Shown here: one piece after another, positions 22,901 to 32,513 of the stretch
How the letters are laid out: each line of letters opens with the position of its first letter
Position numbering within the stretch: the first letter of the stretch is position 1
Source: Euglena gracilis
Lineage: Eukaryota > Euglenida > Euglenophyceae > Euglenales
NCBI GenBank assembly: GCA_039621445.1
Contig: CP154955.1
Coordinates: 48,468,086-48,532,085 of the forward strand
Reading direction: 5' to 3'
DNA: 64,000 bases
The notes under the pieces: generated by a model
What the model saw: the letters and a program-made list of their open reading frames with translations, nothing else
Databases searched by the model: none
What the model was told of the DNA's origin: nothing
Made by a program: the position numbers and the translations under genes

Positions 22901-24787
22901 CTGTCCCCTGGGGGCAGCCCATCCCGTGCTGCGGCTCTGCTATTTTCACTTCTTACGCTAGATGCTGGTCATCGGGGATGCCGATGCTGCACGACCGGAA
23001 GCGCTGCCCTCCCTCCCGGCTGCGTTTGCAGTACAAAATCGTCATCCCCTGGAACGAGAGCATGCGGAACAGGTGCACCCATCGCCCATATGGCGTCCGG
23101 TGCATTTTTATAGACGCCCTTTTTGTTTCCCCCCAATTTTGAAAAAAAATAAGGAATGAGGTGATCTGATTTTGGACCCAAAAGTAGAATTTCCAATATT
23201 TTTTTTTGAAATTTTATCTTTTTTTCTTGTCTTTTTTTGATATTTCTTTTCTTTGATAACGTATAGGAAATGGATGCAAGTCTGAGGACAAGCAATGTCG
23301 TTTCCAAAGGGGAAGGACAACGTCCGCGTTTGGACGATCGTCATTCCCACTTCATTAAATGGTGCTCATGCCATTTCCAGAACAGCGAAGGTGCAGCGGG
23401 CACCTTTCCAAACTGGACCACCAAACCGAGTGATGGCGTAAAGTGGAGCACAATACCCCCCCAGTGCCCCCCCCCCCCCCCACACACCCCCCCCCCCCCC
23501 CCCCACATCCCCCACACCCCCCACAGCACCCCACTTGTGAAATCTTTTGGCATTTTTTTTGACTTACCCAGTCTTCAGCCTCGTCCGGGGGGTGCCCCAG
23601 AACCAAAACAACAAGATCCTTTTCCGTGCATCTCGGGGCATCCAACACCTGATGTTTCAAGACACCCCCCCCCCACTCATACCCCCACATCCCCCACACT
23701 TCAAGGTGGGGCCCCGGCTTTTGCCATGTGTGACCAACCCTCTCATCTTTGAACCTGATTGAGGCATGTATTGCCAATGTCTGATGCACCAGTTCATTGG
23801 GAGACCCCCCCCCCCCAGCCACCCTCCACCCTGCCCTCTCCCCCCCCCCAGGCGGTGCAGGTGGCCACCAAGCTGCGGGCGGCGGGCCGGCAGGTGGACA
23901 TCGTGCTGGACGCCCGCCGCGTGAAGAACGCGTTCAGCTACGCCGCCCGGGGCGCCGCTGGGAGGGGCCCCCCTCCCCCAACCCCTGGGGCTGACGGGAA
24001 TCCCGGAAACCCCACGGATTGGTTGGGGGGTCCGGGCACCCCCTCCTGGTGGGGTACAGGGTCCACCCCCGCCCTCCCCAGTTTTTCTTCGGTGCCTTCG
24101 GCGTGGAAGTATCCCTTGCACAGTGCCACAGTGGGTTGGGGGGGGGTGCCCACTTCTGGGGGGGGGGGGGGCAACCTTCCTTGCCTTTGGTCGGGTTTTG
24201 ACCAAGAACCTCTTGACTTGCTGCCCGCCCACTTATACCCCCTCCCCAACCAGATCCAGTCAACCCCTGGTTTCCTGAGTGGGGGTCTTTAACACAAAAT
24301 GCCTCAGTCACTGGGCGACCCCCCCCCCCTAGTCTTCTTGTCTGTTTATGGCCGGCGCTGACTTCGCTTCTGGCCCAGTTTGTGTGGTGAGTGGTCACCC
24401 CCCCCCCCCCCCGGGGGGTGGGTGAGTGACTGGATTGAGTGAGTGACTGGATTGAATCCAGTCATCCAGAAATCCAGGGACTGACCGGATTTCTGGGGGA
24501 AAATGTGGGTGACTCGTTCTTGGAAGAATGGGGGGGGGTCGGTAAATAAAAATAGCATTGGTCTTCAAGCCCTGGGCTTCGGCGGGAGCGTCCGGCGGGG
24601 CCCTGCCGGGGACCGCATCGGGGCGCTGCGGGCCATCTTCGTTGCGCCGGAGGAGTGGAAGGCCGGGGAGGTGAAGGTGAAGGACCTGCGGAAGACGGAG
24701 GGGCAGGAGGGGCACGCCCAAGCGCCTGATCCAGACGCACGGTTTTGTGGTATGGTTTGCCATGGCCCAGCCGTAAGCCGCGGTTGA
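10801..24787 (+). CDS. HARS: Histidyl-tRNA synthetase, organelle/bacterial type (split gene)
   Basis: Class II aminoacyl-tRNA synthetase that charges tRNA-His with histidine. At least 12 coding segments in order match the plant organellar/bacterial form: an RDWPPE N-terminal signature, a motif-1 region with [64 protein letters not shown] and GGGRYDELL (histidine-binding region), and an anticodon-binding domain with [24 protein letters not shown] and [10 protein letters not shown]. The family is usually about 430-500 residues, and the segments cover most of that. Upstream is a Lys/Ala/Pro-rich segment that may be an extension or targeting region. The exon for motif 2 (expected between 13784 and 18019) and a clean motif 3 were not found, so the start codon and exact model are unresolved. 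The family assignment is firm. Organellar or dual targeting is inferred from the subfamily. The frame of the last segment runs to a TGA ending at 24787. Confidence 0.9.
11128..11300. mobile_element. Family F element 1 (about 173 bp)
   Basis: The ends are inverted: AACCCCCACCTAATGGAAGC on the left and GCTTCTGTTAGG followed by a G run and AGGTT on the right. The interior contains CGCTACAAGCGCAGGGTCC and AAATCAACAAAGATCGCGCA, both repeated nearly unchanged in the copy at 52930-53166. Confidence 0.75.
11944..12083 (+). CDS. HARS: Synthetase: RDWPPE / motif-1 exon
   Basis: Encodes [18 protein letters not shown], then a segment ending YKRKAGE, matching the start of the catalytic domain. The acceptor is probably the AG at 11942-11943. 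The 3' border joins the next exon as ...GEEIS only if the intron starts with GA (after 12083), or at a short repeat. No GT fits. Confidence 0.85.
13657..13783 (+). CDS. HARS: Synthetase: [18 protein letters not shown] exon
   Basis: Encodes [14 protein letters not shown], then [18 protein letters not shown] and ILPAR, a highly conserved block of the organelle/bacterial enzyme. The acceptor GGGGCAG precedes 13657. The donor is ACG|GTTTGT, leaving phase 2. Confidence 0.92.
14418..14633. mobile_element. Inverted-repeat element around a tandem decamer
   Basis: The left end ATGGCATAAAGTGGAGCCCC is matched in inverse at the right end, GGGGCTCCACTTTATGCCAT. Inside are six copies of a CAGTACCCCA decamer, then C-rich and CA-rich sequence. 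The direct repeat GTAGATGG lies five bases outside each end. A related ATGGCGTAAAGTGGAGC end occurs at 23433. Confidence 0.75.
18020..18214 (+). CDS. HARS: Synthetase: REHYQWNMD exon
   Basis: Starts after CCGGAAG and encodes [18 protein letters not shown], a helical segment, [19 protein letters not shown] and IA. It follows motif 2 in the family. The donor GCG|GTCCTG and the acceptor of the next exon join in phase as [13 protein letters not shown]. Confidence 0.9.
19222..19539. mobile_element. CAGGCTT-family element A2, inverted (about 318 bp)
   Basis: The left end is CATGCTTGTGCTTACCGACC and the right end is GGCACCCGACTAAGCACAAG followed by CCTG. This is element A3 (59161-59604) in the opposite orientation. 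CCCCGACC lies at 19208-19215 and again at 19540-19547, an imperfectly placed target-site duplication. It ends 32 bp before a coding exon. Confidence 0.78.
19572..19648 (+). CDS. HARS: Synthetase: [10 protein letters not shown] exon
   Basis: The acceptor TTTGCCGCAG precedes [20 protein letters not shown] and EELDAG. The phase to the next exon is satisfied by a GC donor after GATGCAGG (GC at 19649). The nearby GT (19651) leaves the wrong phase. Confidence 0.88.
19858..19948 (+). CDS. HARS: Synthetase: [17 protein letters not shown] exon
   Basis: After the acceptor GGCAAG it encodes [20 protein letters not shown] and [10 protein letters not shown], the linker ahead of the second histidine motif. 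The donor AAA|GTCTGC joins in phase to the EIELFF exon. Confidence 0.83.
20437..20481 (+). CDS. HARS: Synthetase: [11 protein letters not shown] mini-exon
   Basis: A 45-nt exon after TTTTTGCAG encoding [15 protein letters not shown]. The next exon begins EW, as in plant homologues with a SEW sequence. No GT, GC or GA follows the AGC codon, so this border is unresolved. Confidence 0.8.
21340..21391 (+). CDS. HARS: Synthetase: [11 protein letters not shown] exon (histidine motif A)
   Basis: Encodes [18 protein letters not shown], the conserved RGLxYYTG histidine-binding segment. The acceptor is GCAAG and the donor ACCG|GTGTGT. It joins the next exon in phase through a split Gly codon. Confidence 0.9.
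21744..21837 (+). CDS. HARS: Synthetase: [10 protein letters not shown] / GGGRYDELL exon
   Basis: The acceptor CCCGCAG precedes [20 protein letters not shown] and YDELLTKF. The FEGFDRK form is characteristic of plant organellar enzymes. The donor is TTCG|GTTCCC. A motif-3 exon (GFGFGD type) should follow but was not clearly identified. Confidence 0.92.
22962..23069 (+). CDS. HARS: Synthetase: start of anticodon-binding domain
   Basis: After the acceptor ACGCTAG, one frame encodes [18 protein letters not shown] and [12 protein letters not shown], matching the motif-3 tail and the first strand of the anticodon-binding domain. Upstream of MLHDRK the motif-3 Gly-Asp appears in a different frame (VIGDA), so a frameshift or a mis-called border is possible. 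The junction to the next exon is one base out of phase for GT-AG. Confidence 0.7.
23852..23944 (+). CDS. HARS: Synthetase: [18 protein letters not shown] exon
   Basis: Encodes [20 protein letters not shown] and [11 protein letters not shown] after a C-rich tract ending CAG. The protein continues as [10 protein letters not shown] in the family. The two halves can be joined without extra residues only at a shared CCGGGG, with no GT-AG. Confidence 0.88.
24611..24787 (+). CDS. HARS: Synthetase: C-terminal exon
   Basis: Encodes [18 protein letters not shown] and [15 protein letters not shown], the last part of the anticodon-binding domain. The 5' border is uncertain because the nearest AG is more than 20 bases upstream. 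The frame stays open to TGA at 24785-24787, but the sequence after about 24715 no longer resembles the family, so a last intron may be missed. Confidence 0.7.
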   Translation, partial: DRIGALRAIFVAPEEWKAGEVKVKDLRKTEGQEGHAQAPDPDARFCGMVCHGPAVSRG

Positions 24788-25915
24788 TGTCTCTTTTTGG
24801 ATACTCAGATTAAAAGCTGTATTTTCACCTGCCTTCGCTCCAAATTGTTTTGATTTTTCTGACCTATTGCTCCAAATATTCACACAGACATAATGCACAC
24901 GTCCATGCATGAACATATTATGAATGAAAAGAGCGAAAAGGTACGATGTGCTGCACAAATTTACGTGCATTTATTCATTTATACATTTATACACACATGC
25001 AATTTAAATTTCATGTGCAAAAAAGAAGTTGTTTTTTTTCATTTGGATAGACCTGAATGATACGCTCAATGATTATCCAAAGTGATCGATAAGCTTTTGG
25101 TCCAATACCCTTTGGATGGCAGTTTGGGAAAGATTGGCCAAAAGGTCTTAGATCTGTGACAAGTTTCCCTGACCCAAAAATTTCACCCTTGCGGCGGCAT
25201 GTTTGGCTGGCTTTGCAAACAGAATGATGCTCCCAGCCCTGCTTGCGGGAGTGAAAAAGTGCATTACTGGAATAGTTTCCCATTTTGAACTAGGGGTTCA
25301 CAAATGTATCATCCAAACACCACCTGGGACGGAGGCCATGCTCCCCAGAACCCCATCAAGTCCAGAATGTTCCAAAGTTGTGTAAGTGAGAACTGAGTAA
25401 TAATCAAAACCTGTTTGGTTTCCAACTTTTTTTGGGGTGTCTTTTTCACCCCCAAAAAAGTGTGGGGTGGCCCAGTTCCACTATGGACTTTTTCCAAGTT
25501 CTCGTTCAATAGGAAGACCCCCCACCAAGCCCTTTTGCACTTGATTTGTGGGATGAAGCATTAACAAATCCCGCCATTTTTTTGATGCCTGGGATTGGTG
25601 GCTTGGTTTCGAAGTGTCTGTGAAAGTTGCTGACCTCTGCTGAGGATGCCTTTGGGTCCTTAGCCACAAACATTCTCCACACTGGCTGTCGTCCAGAGCT
25701 CACTTTTGAAGTGAAATAATGGGTCATGGCGATGCACATCTGAAACTTTTGTCTCCCATTGTGGTAATGGCAGAATCGTTCCTGTCGGCAATCTACATGA
25801 GTCCCATGCTTTTGTCTCTTATAATGCGCAGATTCCCCCCCCTACTTTCTCACTTTTTTCTGTGGATGTCTGCGGATGTGTTTCTTCTGTGCGGTGGCAT
25901 GCGCGTGTGTGTTGT

Positions 25916-26000
25916 TTTGTATTGTGTTGCGTTGTGTTGCGTTGCGTTGTGTTGTGTTGTGTTGCGTTGCGTTGTGTGTGTGTGTGTGTGTGTGAGAGAG
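25916..26000. repeat. GTGTT/GCGTT then (GT)n microsatellite
   Basis: Imperfect GTGTT and GCGTT pentamers followed by a GT run and GAGAGA. Confidence 0.85.
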
Positions 26001-28301
26001 AGTGTGTCCATCCGATGGAAATACATGTGCTGGTTCAAATGTGTTATTTCACACATCAGACGTTCCGACCTTTGTGTTTGCACTGTTTTTACGACATGAC
26101 ACTTCCCTAAACCTTTACTTTTTTTTCCTCTGCATTGGGAGCCTGTAGGGGCCAGCATGAAAATGGGCGTGGTCTTGTTGGCACCTTTACATCGCGGGTG
26201 GGCTCTGCAACACAGTTCCACAGTCGCGGTCAGGGCGTCGCTTAGCCAAAGTGGACCCATCCCCACCCCTTGGGTCCAGCCAGCCAGCAGCCTTTTTCCA
26301 GGTACCAAAAAAAAACTATCAAAACTGAAAGAACACCCCCCAAAAAACTGCCCGTCATACAAGAAGTCGACTTTTTGGCCCAAAGTTTGCCCCAGGCACC
26401 CATTTCTGACCATTTTTCACCCATCTTTGCACCTCAGAAGCAAAAAAAAAAAGCGTTACCATCCTTCCGCCCAAATGGTGCCTGGAAAACAATAGCACCA
26501 GTCAATGGGGTTCAGTCAGTCAGCAACCAAAAGAAAGTTCCATTTTGTGGGTGAATCCCCCTTTCTCGGTCCTCGACCGAGTTTTGACTAAGGTGGCCAT
26601 GGAACCCCTTCGGATTGTTTTGGTTTGCCCGGGTTGGGGAGATTGTTTTTGGAGACGCATTTTGGAACAGCTCTCCACTGCCCAAGTTCAAGTGCCCAGT
26701 GGCATGGAAACGTACCGTTCCGATTTTCAAGAAAAAGCATTGCCAGCCCCACAGTGGAATACGATTGTCCCGTTTTCCAGCCAGCCCAAATTTTCCCGCC
26801 TCTGAGTTGAACACCCCGGGGGGGGGGGGGGTTGTTAAGCGACGCCCCTGATTGTAGTAATTGCTCGCTTCATTCTAAGTACATTCTTTTCAGACTCTGC
26901 TCGGAAGTAGTCTTCGGGCTGCCATTGGGTCGCACTCGCTCCTGGACCTTTTCACTGCCCTCCTCGACCTGACCTCTCTCGAAATATAGACAAGCATTTC
27001 TCGCAGCGTCTTATCCAAGAACAAGAACGTTCTCTCCTCTCATTTCCCCTGTCTGCTCTTTGCTGTATGTAAACCAGGATCGTGCACAAAAGGAACAATT
27101 TCCTGTGCACACTATCCTCTGGAGGGGGTTGGGTTTGTTTGGACCAGTGGTGCCCCATTTCCAACAGGGGCTTATCTTTCTTTTATTCTTTCTTTTATCT
27201 GCCCCCCCCCCGCTGGAAGCGTCGCTGTTTTGGACCCAAAATACCCCGAAAGTGGGTTTCCCCGAGACACACACAAAGACACCACCGTCTGGCCTTTGAA
27301 CAGGCTGTTTCCACCCTGGAAGTGCAGGAAATCGGCAGGACCAGGGAAGAAAATCGACAAAGAAAAAGGAAAGGCAGCTCTCCAAAAAATGGAGTTGTTC
27401 TTGGAAGAATCGTCCTCTGATGGCAAAAAACACCACAAAAGGCAGGAACCACATTTTTTTTGGACTCCATCATTTTGGTGCAGATTCGGGGTTGAGTGCA
27501 CATTGGGCGGAGAACAAAACTTGTACAGTTGTTTTAGTTTTTCAGAAATCATATCAAAATTGTTGTCGTCGTTCTTGTCATGATCATGACCACAAATGCA
27601 TTTTTGGTTCTGTTCGGCAGCCCCGCAACCCCCAGCCCCCAGCCCCCAGCTGGTAGCTCGGGGGCACCAGCCTCATGCCGTCCCCCCCCCCCCTGCAGAC
27701 AGGGGAACCCCAAAGTTCGATGCACCACAACCAGGCCCAGGAGTTTCCCACATTTCCTAATTCACCGTTTTCCCCAGGTTGTTTTTGGTGCTGAGCAAGG
27801 AAGGCACGGTCAATGTCAGGTAACATTTTGGCGAAATTTATTTTTATCAATTTATTAAAGTTAATTAAGTTAATTTTTGGCCCTTTCTTTAGGGGCTTTG
27901 GCCTGACTCAGGCCTAAGGAATCCCTTAACCGTAACCCTTTTCCTTATCCTGCCTCAAATCCTTTTGATGCAGGGTGCTCATTCATGCATCCCTGCAGCA
28001 GAAACGCACAAAATTCCCAATGAAATGGCGGGATAGGACGGAGAAAATGCCGAAATCAGGGACCGGTCTCACTTGTATGACGCACGCGCAGGGGGTTCTG
28101 AACCCCCGTCATATTGAAAGTGGGTTAGTGGGGGGGGCACTAGGGGGCACTGAGGCTACCTTCTGTTCTATTAATATCAATATTCTGTTACCGCGCCATA
28201 TTTTGGGTGCTCCCGTCCCACCATTTTTTTGTGCAAATGACGAGTGAGTGCTTTGTCTGGTGTGTGTGTTCCCCATTTGCCTCCACGTTGTCCCATGCAC
28301 C

Positions 28302-28362
28302 ATCCTCCTCCTCCTCCTCCTCCTCCTCCGCCTCCGCCTCCGCCTCCTTCCTCCCTCCCTCC
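28302..28362. repeat. (CCT)n/(CCG)n trinucleotide tract
   Basis: A run of CCT triplets passing into CGCCTC and CCCT. It lies 27 bp before the proposed ATG of the decarboxylase and may be in its 5' UTR or an upstream intron. Confidence 0.85.
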
Positions 28363-28388
28363 ATTCCAGTGGCATATGTGGGTGGCCG

Positions 28389-28513
28389 ATGCCACCACCC
28401 CGGTTCGTCACCCGCTGTCTGCTGGCCACTCTCGGGCAGGGGCTGCCGCGGGGAGGCACCAGAAGACAAAATGAAGGGCCTCCCATTCCCCAGGCGCCTA
28501 AATGGCCGGGCAG
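28389..28513 (+). CDS. PSD: Decarboxylase exon 1: start and presequence
   Basis: ATG in a GCCGATGCC context starts [18 protein letters not shown], followed by an Arg/Pro-rich stretch without acidic residues, consistent with a mitochondrial presequence. It ends at a strong donor, GGGCAG|GTGAGT, in phase 2, which fits exon 2. There is no family homology in this part, so the start is inferred. Confidence 0.6.
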
Positions 28514-31500
28514 GTGAGTCCAGTTATTTGGCAAGGGAAGGGGAGGGTCAAATGAAATCCGGTGCACCGCCTTGGAAAGAAGTTATCGGCCTCACACCCC
28601 ACAAAGTCATGGTTTCAGGTTCCTTTTTTTTGTCGAAAACGGAGGAGCACAAAGTGCCTGAAAAGTCATCGTCTGTGGTGTTCCAGTCCAAATTGCCAGG
28701 AAGAGTATTCTTTTTGGTCCCAAACCACCCCAGGGTAGTAAGTGAGTGGAGGAGGGTTGTGTATTTGGACCTCCCCTCTTTCCAAGTTAGTTAGTTAGTT
28801 TTACCACAAATTACAACCTTGCCGCTTGCCCAACCCAGCCCCTGACCCCAGCGTGCCAGCCCTTTGGGCAACGTACACCATGCGCGAGGTCCATCAATGC
28901 GCCGAAAGCAGCGTTTGGCGCCACGAGCACATGCAAAGATGCATACATATAATGTATATATATATGTATATATATATATGTATATATGTATATACATATA
29001 TATGTGCATATATATGTATATATATGTGTATATATGTATATATATATATGTATATATATATATGTATATATATGTATATATATGTATATATATGTATATA
29101 TGTATATACATATATATATATATACTGGTGGTGATTCTTCTTGCAACAACAACTAGTGGGGGGGGCTGGCTCCCCAACGCCGCTGGCGTTGCGCCAAACC
29201 CTGGCCGGGAGCGGCCGGGTGGCCAGCGACACCGACTTGTTCGTGCTGAGCCAGCTGCCCCTGCGGCAGCTCTCGCGGTGCTGGGGTGTGCCCCCCTGGG
29301 CCCACCCACCCTGACTTGTTGAGGACGCGAAAGGGTCTGCAATGCCTTCGCACTCCACAACGGAGCTGTTCAGTGATGGCCAGCCGCTCGCGGTGGGTTT
29401 TGTGCCTGTGCGTACGATTGTCCCGTGCCTGTGCGTCCCCCCTTTGCAGCCATTGTGGGTAGATTGAGGTGCGTGGCTGTGCGACAGCACTCAGTGGCCT
29501 TTCTTGGTCTGTTCCTGCACGGCCCAAGCACCCAGCTCAAACGTGGTTTTTTCCGTAAACCCGGCCCCCATCCCACTTCCCCGGGGTAGGGTACCTATTT
29601 GGTCCCCACCCTATGTCCATCCTTCTCTGTCCCAGGTAAAGTCAACGAAATGGAGTTCCCGGGGCTCATCCAACGTGGGCTGCTCCAGCTGTACATTTCC
29701 ATGTATGTGTCAGGCTGGCGTACGCAATGGAAAAGGTCATCCTCAAAGAGCTTTGTGTGGATGGGTCAAAACTGAAGTGCTGATGGTGGCTTTCATTTCC
29801 GTTGGGCAAGGTGAGCTCCGTGAAAGCCATTGGGCAAGGTGTGAGCCAACAGCGCTGGCCAACCAGTATTTGTCAGACACACCCCGTGTTGTTGTTTTTT
29901 GCACAAATCCATTTTGATAAAAGTTATCACAAATTGATGAAGATCTTTCTCTCTGCTTTTTTTTTGGCTGCAAGAGCTGGAATATTTGCACCAACATCGT
30001 TTCGGGTGATTCATGTGTGGGTTTATTTTGGGGGGGGGGGGTTGGACCAGAACCTCGTCTGTTAAACCTCAAAAGGAACTGGGTCCTTAAAGGAAATCCG
30101 TGCTTTTTGGTGCTTTCAAAAAGTGGGTTTTTCAGATATTTGCACAGGACCGATGTGTTTTTTTTTTTAAACCAATCCTATGTTAAGTTTTCAGTGAACT
30201 GGTCTCATTTTGACACAAAAGATGCATGTAAAATCCCCTTCCCAAATAGAACCCCGGGGTATCATTTTTTTTTCGCCCAATGGAGGTATTATTTGGGGGG
30301 AGTGTAGCATAGCTAGCCACATAAATGTCGACCCAAATTTTTTTTGCCCCTTGTCTCAATTCCTTTGGTCGCTGTCCCAAAATTTTCGCCCCTGTTCCAA
30401 AAAAAAATACCATCTGTCCCAAAATGTTTGCCCAGGTTGTCAAGAATTTCAGTGCCTGCCCCCGCAAACTTCGCCCCATTGGGCATTGAATTTTTCACGC
30501 TTGTTTAAAATTTGAACGTCGGCTTACCGGATTGCCTTAGAGGAGGTGACAGATTCATATTTGGGCGGGATTTCAAGACCATCAGAGGATGGGAGACTTT
30601 ATGTTTGGGTTAGGGGCTATACACTTTTTGACATATCTGAAACTGTCACACTCCCTTGTGTTTGTTTTCTGTCAAAATGAATTGCCATTTTGGAGAAAAA
30701 GAAAGGAAGACCAAGCACAATACTTTGAGAAATGGAGCTCAATTGCAACAACTCAAAATCGGCAAACAACTTTTCTGAAACGGCAAAACAACGGCCCATT
30801 CAAGGCCCATGTGGTGCCCTTGCGGACCTTCCCCTTCTTTATCATAATCTGTTCCCAGCCATAGAAAGCATCGGATGCATCGGATGATCAAGAATTTTGT
30901 GAAAAGAAACAAAAAAAATGTTGGTGGGCCAAAATTGGTGGGGCGGGGGAGGCAAAAATATTGGGATAATATTGGGGCAATCATTTCGGGACGGGGGCAA
31001 ATATTTTGGCATGACAGGTAAAGTTTTTCGGATTGGGGGCAAAAATTTTTGACAACGGGCAAAAATTTTGGGACGTGGGCAAAATAACGTGATTACTCTC
31101 CATAATTAACTCTGGAATATCCTTGAATATCTGAACATCCTGATTATCCTCCATAAATAACTCCTGAATACATTTGAAGTCAAAAAAAATATCCGAGGTG
31201 GGAAAAGGGCCAAAAAGCTATGTCACAGCCCTGAGGAGAGGAAGAATGCTCGAAAAACCTCTTGTGCTTTGCCCAAGGGGACTGAGTTAATACTCCCCCC
31301 AAGGTATTCGCACGTTGCTGCCAGGTGTTGTAAAGGCCGTGCAAGGCCTTAGCTTGATGATTTGCAGTAACCCGCAGGGGTAGAGACAAAATCTTGCCTC
31401 ACAGAACGCTAGCAGACTCACCCCTGGTGGGTGGGTCTGTTAGCAGCCCCAGCCAGTGAGGAATTGTTTCAGTGACCACCGCCAAGCTCCGGAAATGTTT

Positions 31501-32297
31501 CGAACCCCAATACATGCCCAAAATGCCTTTTTTCTGGCTTTTTTTAGGATTTTTTTTTTGACAAATTCAGCCTAAATCACGTTAAAAAAAACCCATGTCT
31601 GCATCGGTGTGACGCACTGGAAGAATTTGTTTTTTTTTCCATTTTGGGGACCTGGGACCCCTCCCCCCCCCCCCGAAGAAAGCAAGCTGGTGGAAATCCC
31701 AGTCCAGTGGACCGGCCTGGTCACATCACCGCATCCCCGCATCACCTCATCTGCCTCAGTGGCTGTGATTGTTGGTTTTTGGTTTGGTATCATTGTCTGA
31801 AGTATTTATTTGATTGTTTATGGAAGTCTGCCCCACATCTGAGGAGAAATGACACCCACATCCCGAAGTATGCTCTCCCCACAGGTTCTCAGTCAACCTG
31901 CAGGAGTGTGCAGAACCAAGTGCCGCCTTGCCACTCGGCCCATCCTTCCTTGCACTGCTTAACACGCCCTGCTATTTGGGGGGGGGGGGGCAAATCTTGA
32001 ACGGCTGTGTCAACCTGCCCTGTTTATTTTGGGGGGACAAGACTGGGATCTAGACCCCCTGTTGATGTCCTGGAGTGTGAGCTGTCTGATGACGGCAGGC
32101 CATCAGACATCACGTGCAGGAGCCTTTCGATATTTTTCGGGCAAAGAAAACAAACTTCCGAATTGGAATGGAATGGGGCTGAGTGTGTACAATGTTCGGT
32201 AGCCTTGCCAGCATATTTATTCTTGTTTGCAATTTGATCATCATTGGGCACACTCACCCACCCACCCACCCACCCACACACCCACCCACCCACACAC

Positions 32298-32341
<44 letters not shown>

Positions 32342-32382
32342 ACACGCACCCGCACATACACACACACCGACACACCCGCACA

Positions 32383-32419
<37 letters not shown>

Positions 32420-32422
32420 CAC

Positions 32423-32513
<91 letters not shown>

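Larger units (their letters stand above)
24788..28388. other. Intergenic region between synthetase and decarboxylase
   Basis: No conserved coding block is visible. It contains a GTT/GCGTT microsatellite (25.92-26.00 kb), C-rich patches near 27.62-27.70 kb and a (CCT)n tract just before the decarboxylase start. The decarboxylase promoter and 5' UTR should lie here, but no core promoter motif stands out. Confidence 0.5.
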
